A stretch of DNA of 64,000 bases from Liolophura sinensis (lineage: Eukaryota > Mollusca > Polyplacophora > Chitonida > Chitonidae), in the NCBI RefSeq assembly GCF_032854445.1, contig NC_088305.1, positions 15,359,717 through 15,423,716 on the forward strand. The letters are read 5' to 3'. Both the position numbers and the translations under genes were made by a program. Shown piece by piece: positions 61,773 to 64,000 of the stretch. Position 1 is the stretch's first letter. Each line of letters opens with the position of its first letter. The notes beneath the pieces are model-generated. The model ran no database searches. It saw only the letters and a program-made list of their open reading frames with translations, and was not told where the DNA came from.

Positions 61773-62164
61773 GTTCAAAACATCAGCTTCTACGTTTTGA
61801 CCCAGTAGGTATCAGTGACGTGATAGTTCGTTTGAAGGTCAATTCTGTGAATACATTCACAGATTTATATGTTTGTGCATTTTGAATGATAAAATTTAGC
61901 AGTGTTATATGTGTTAAGTGGCAAATACCTTATGTGACGTCACTGGTCCCGATGCGGTCAGAAAAAAGACTTCGTAGAATCGAAAGTTTCGAATAAGTGT
62001 AATCCCTGTCAACTATAATACTGTTACTTAATCCACTCTCTAAAATGACATCTGTACCTACCTGATATATTCACCTAAGGGAGTGACGTCATTTGTGATC
62101 ATAAGAGGGGTAATGCATGTTCGCCGTAAAGTATACCGGTCAACTACCTTCTATCTTTGTAGAA

Positions 62165-62255
62165 GTCCTCTTGGTCGAGTGGTCTCAACAGTTGACATGT
62201 ATTGCTGGCGATTTGGTGTCTGACAGAGGTCGTTGGTCCAAAACCCGCAGTGGTC
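62165..62255 (+). mobile_element. tRNA-like repeat head
   Basis: CTCTTGGTCGAGTGGTCTCA (A-box-like) and GAGGTCGTTGGTCCAAAACC (weak B box), spaced as in a SINE head. Confidence 0.35.
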
Positions 62256-62556
62256 TCTGCACTAGATTTCAGCATTAGAATCTGTGCTATATTCAGAAAG
62301 TGCAATCCCTATTAACGGTAATACTCTTCTTTGTTGTATATTTGAGCTGACAGACTTCCTGGCGAAAGGGGAAAAGTATAGATAGATAACATTACAACAA
62401 TGTTAACCCATGCAGAATGAAGCAGATATACTGACCCTGAACACATTGGTATGTATACTGCACACGGAGAGTTAACTGAAACAGGTATAGTTCTCTGAAT
62501 ATTCCAGAATCTCTAGGCTATATGATTTTGACACATGCCCATGCACTGAATACATG

Positions 62557-62788
62557 CACAAGTCTGTATGCGATGCGGATATGGCATGCACTAACAGCAC
62601 GCGGGATGACGTCAGCAGGTTAGTTACGTACACGTCGATGGGCGGCTTTTTTTTCTAGTTCCTGTCCAGTTACCTAAATCTGACCACCTTCGTAAATTAA
62701 AGGCAGAGAAAACACTAAAATGAAGTATATATCAGATGATAGTAGTTATTCAGTTTATTTTTTTATATTTTTTTTTAACCAAGTATAG
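62557..62788 (+). repeat. 232-bp direct duplication, copy 2
   Basis: See copy 1; spacing about 1016 bp. The first 100 bases are more diverged than the rest. Confidence 0.93.
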
Positions 62789-63119
62789 TGGTTTTAAAAC
62801 CACGGATAAATATAATTGTTTCTAAATAGTATACACACCATAACTTGTTTTTAATTTTATTTATTTGATTGGTACTCACTTATCACTTGTCACTTATCGC
62901 CTTTATCGTCGATCGATCAGATCTGAGTAAATCGAGCGCAGGGGAACAAGCAACATGCAACTTGATTATAGGCTAATATTCGAAATACAACATTGATCAG
63001 ATTGTCTTAATTATCGGAAACTCGAAATGATTTCACGGCTAAGGATATGTTTGTTTTCACTTTATTGTGAGACTATATGCCCTCTATATATCTCTGTATC
63101 TATATATCTCGCGGCAGTT

Positions 63120-63345
63120 AGGGAGATGGTCTGCCAGCAACCTGCGGATGGTCGTGGGATTGGACCGTTTTTTGTATACAACAGCGATAGCAATAGCGGT
63201 AGGATAGACAGCACAAAACACAGCTCATGCGTGGGTTTCCACCGGGCTCTGTCCGGTTTCTTCCCGTCATATAATGCTGGCTGCCGTCGTATAAGTGAAA
63301 TATTCTTGAGTACGGCGTAAAACACCAATCAAATAAATAAATGAA
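63120..63345 (+). mobile_element. SINE-A copy with internal foreign segment
   Basis: GTCTGCCAGCAACCTGCGGA-TGGTCGTGGG is followed by about 70 unrelated bases (63160-63230). SINE-A then resumes at GTGGGTTTCCACCGGGCTCT and runs to the (AAAT)n tail. Confidence 0.88.
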
Positions 63346-64000
63346 TATATATCTCGTTCGCAGAGCTTAGTGTATGTATTATTGGCCTGTATATATAGAA
63401 AATATAATGCACGGAGAAACTTACGCATGGCCATAAACTTGCTCCAGCGACAGCTTGGCTATATGAAAAAATACAATATGAAAATGGTTAATAAAGAAAG
63501 TATCAAAACTATAAAGAAAGTATCAAAAGACATAACATGTGGTAGATTTTACGGTATACAGAAAGTCAGTATTGTTATTCTTAATCATCTTAACTGGAAA
63601 TGCAAATAAGCGCATGTGCATACAGTTTGAGCCTAAACAAGCCCATATAACATTCACATGTCTATAGCTTAGAACTACATGCATTTGGTTTGGGCATTCA
63701 GCTATAGCCGCGAATACTCAGATTGTAAAGTTACTATATCTGCATGTCACATATACGTAAGATTGTTAATTCGGAAAAGCTGACGGAAAATTAAAAATAG
63801 AAATTGTCTTAAATTAATTGTTAGAAAGTAAATAAAAGAATATAAACATATATGTATAAGTATGCAAGTCAATCATTATGTGGACAACTAAATATGAAAT
63901 TATATAATTTCGACGAACCTCTTCAGCCTTTTAATTCTGTTCCGAAGAGGTATTTGACATACACATATTTTTGTTCAGAAATACAAATAACTCTAAATAA
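63346..64000. other. No gene recognised
   Basis: AT-rich; the 79-codon frame at 63370-63609 is Lys-rich without a domain. Confidence 0.6.

Overview
The window looks like a piece of a lophotrochozoan, most likely molluscan, nuclear genome. It is AT-rich by eye, has split genes with GT-AG introns, and carries no prokaryotic-style operons. It is crowded with tRNA-derived SINEs whose 3' ends (ATATTCTTGAGTACGGCGTA followed by an AATAAATAAAT tail) resemble repeats I remember from bivalves and gastropods. I cannot exclude a brachiopod or an amphioxus; the repeat comparison is from memory and was not searched.

One protein gene can be reconstructed with confidence. On the minus strand, nine coding exons between 40825 and 29633 join without a frame error into a 509-residue Polycomb-group RING finger protein of the BMI1/MEL18 (PCGF2/4) class. 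It has a C3HC4 RING (residues 18-56), a RAWUL domain (about 120-235), and a lysine/glutamate/serine-rich C-terminal tail of about 270 residues carried by the last exon. A TATA/CCAAT promoter and an ATG-free leader exon with a perfect donor at 54335 lie 13.5 kb upstream. They are a good candidate for the gene's 5' end, which would make 29.6-54.4 kb one transcription unit.

The most unusual signal is in this gene. The 3' end of coding exon 1 together with its 5' splice site is the first unit of an 11-copy, 33-bp tandem array that fills the start of intron 1. Each unit is 11 codons and stop-free, and most copies keep a GT at the donor position. Splicing from a downstream copy would therefore insert multiples of 11 residues into the RING finger in frame. 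Intron 5 has a second array seeded on its own 5' splice site (41-43 bp units, repeated donors), but there any read-through hits a stop at once. Intron 6 begins with a third, 20-bp array.

The rest is non-coding. About twenty minisatellite arrays with 18-85 bp units occupy much of 1-28 kb and 40-46 kb. About twenty copies of the main SINE are present, several with target-site duplications, one of them inserted inside a minisatellite. Other items are two further SINE-like families, one short mariner-type element with 27-bp inverted ends and a relic of a transposase start, two copies of a TA-flanked MITE, a 232-bp direct duplication near 61.5 and 62.6 kb, and an excess of full TGACGTCA palindromes. 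From 54.7 to 64 kb I recognise no gene.
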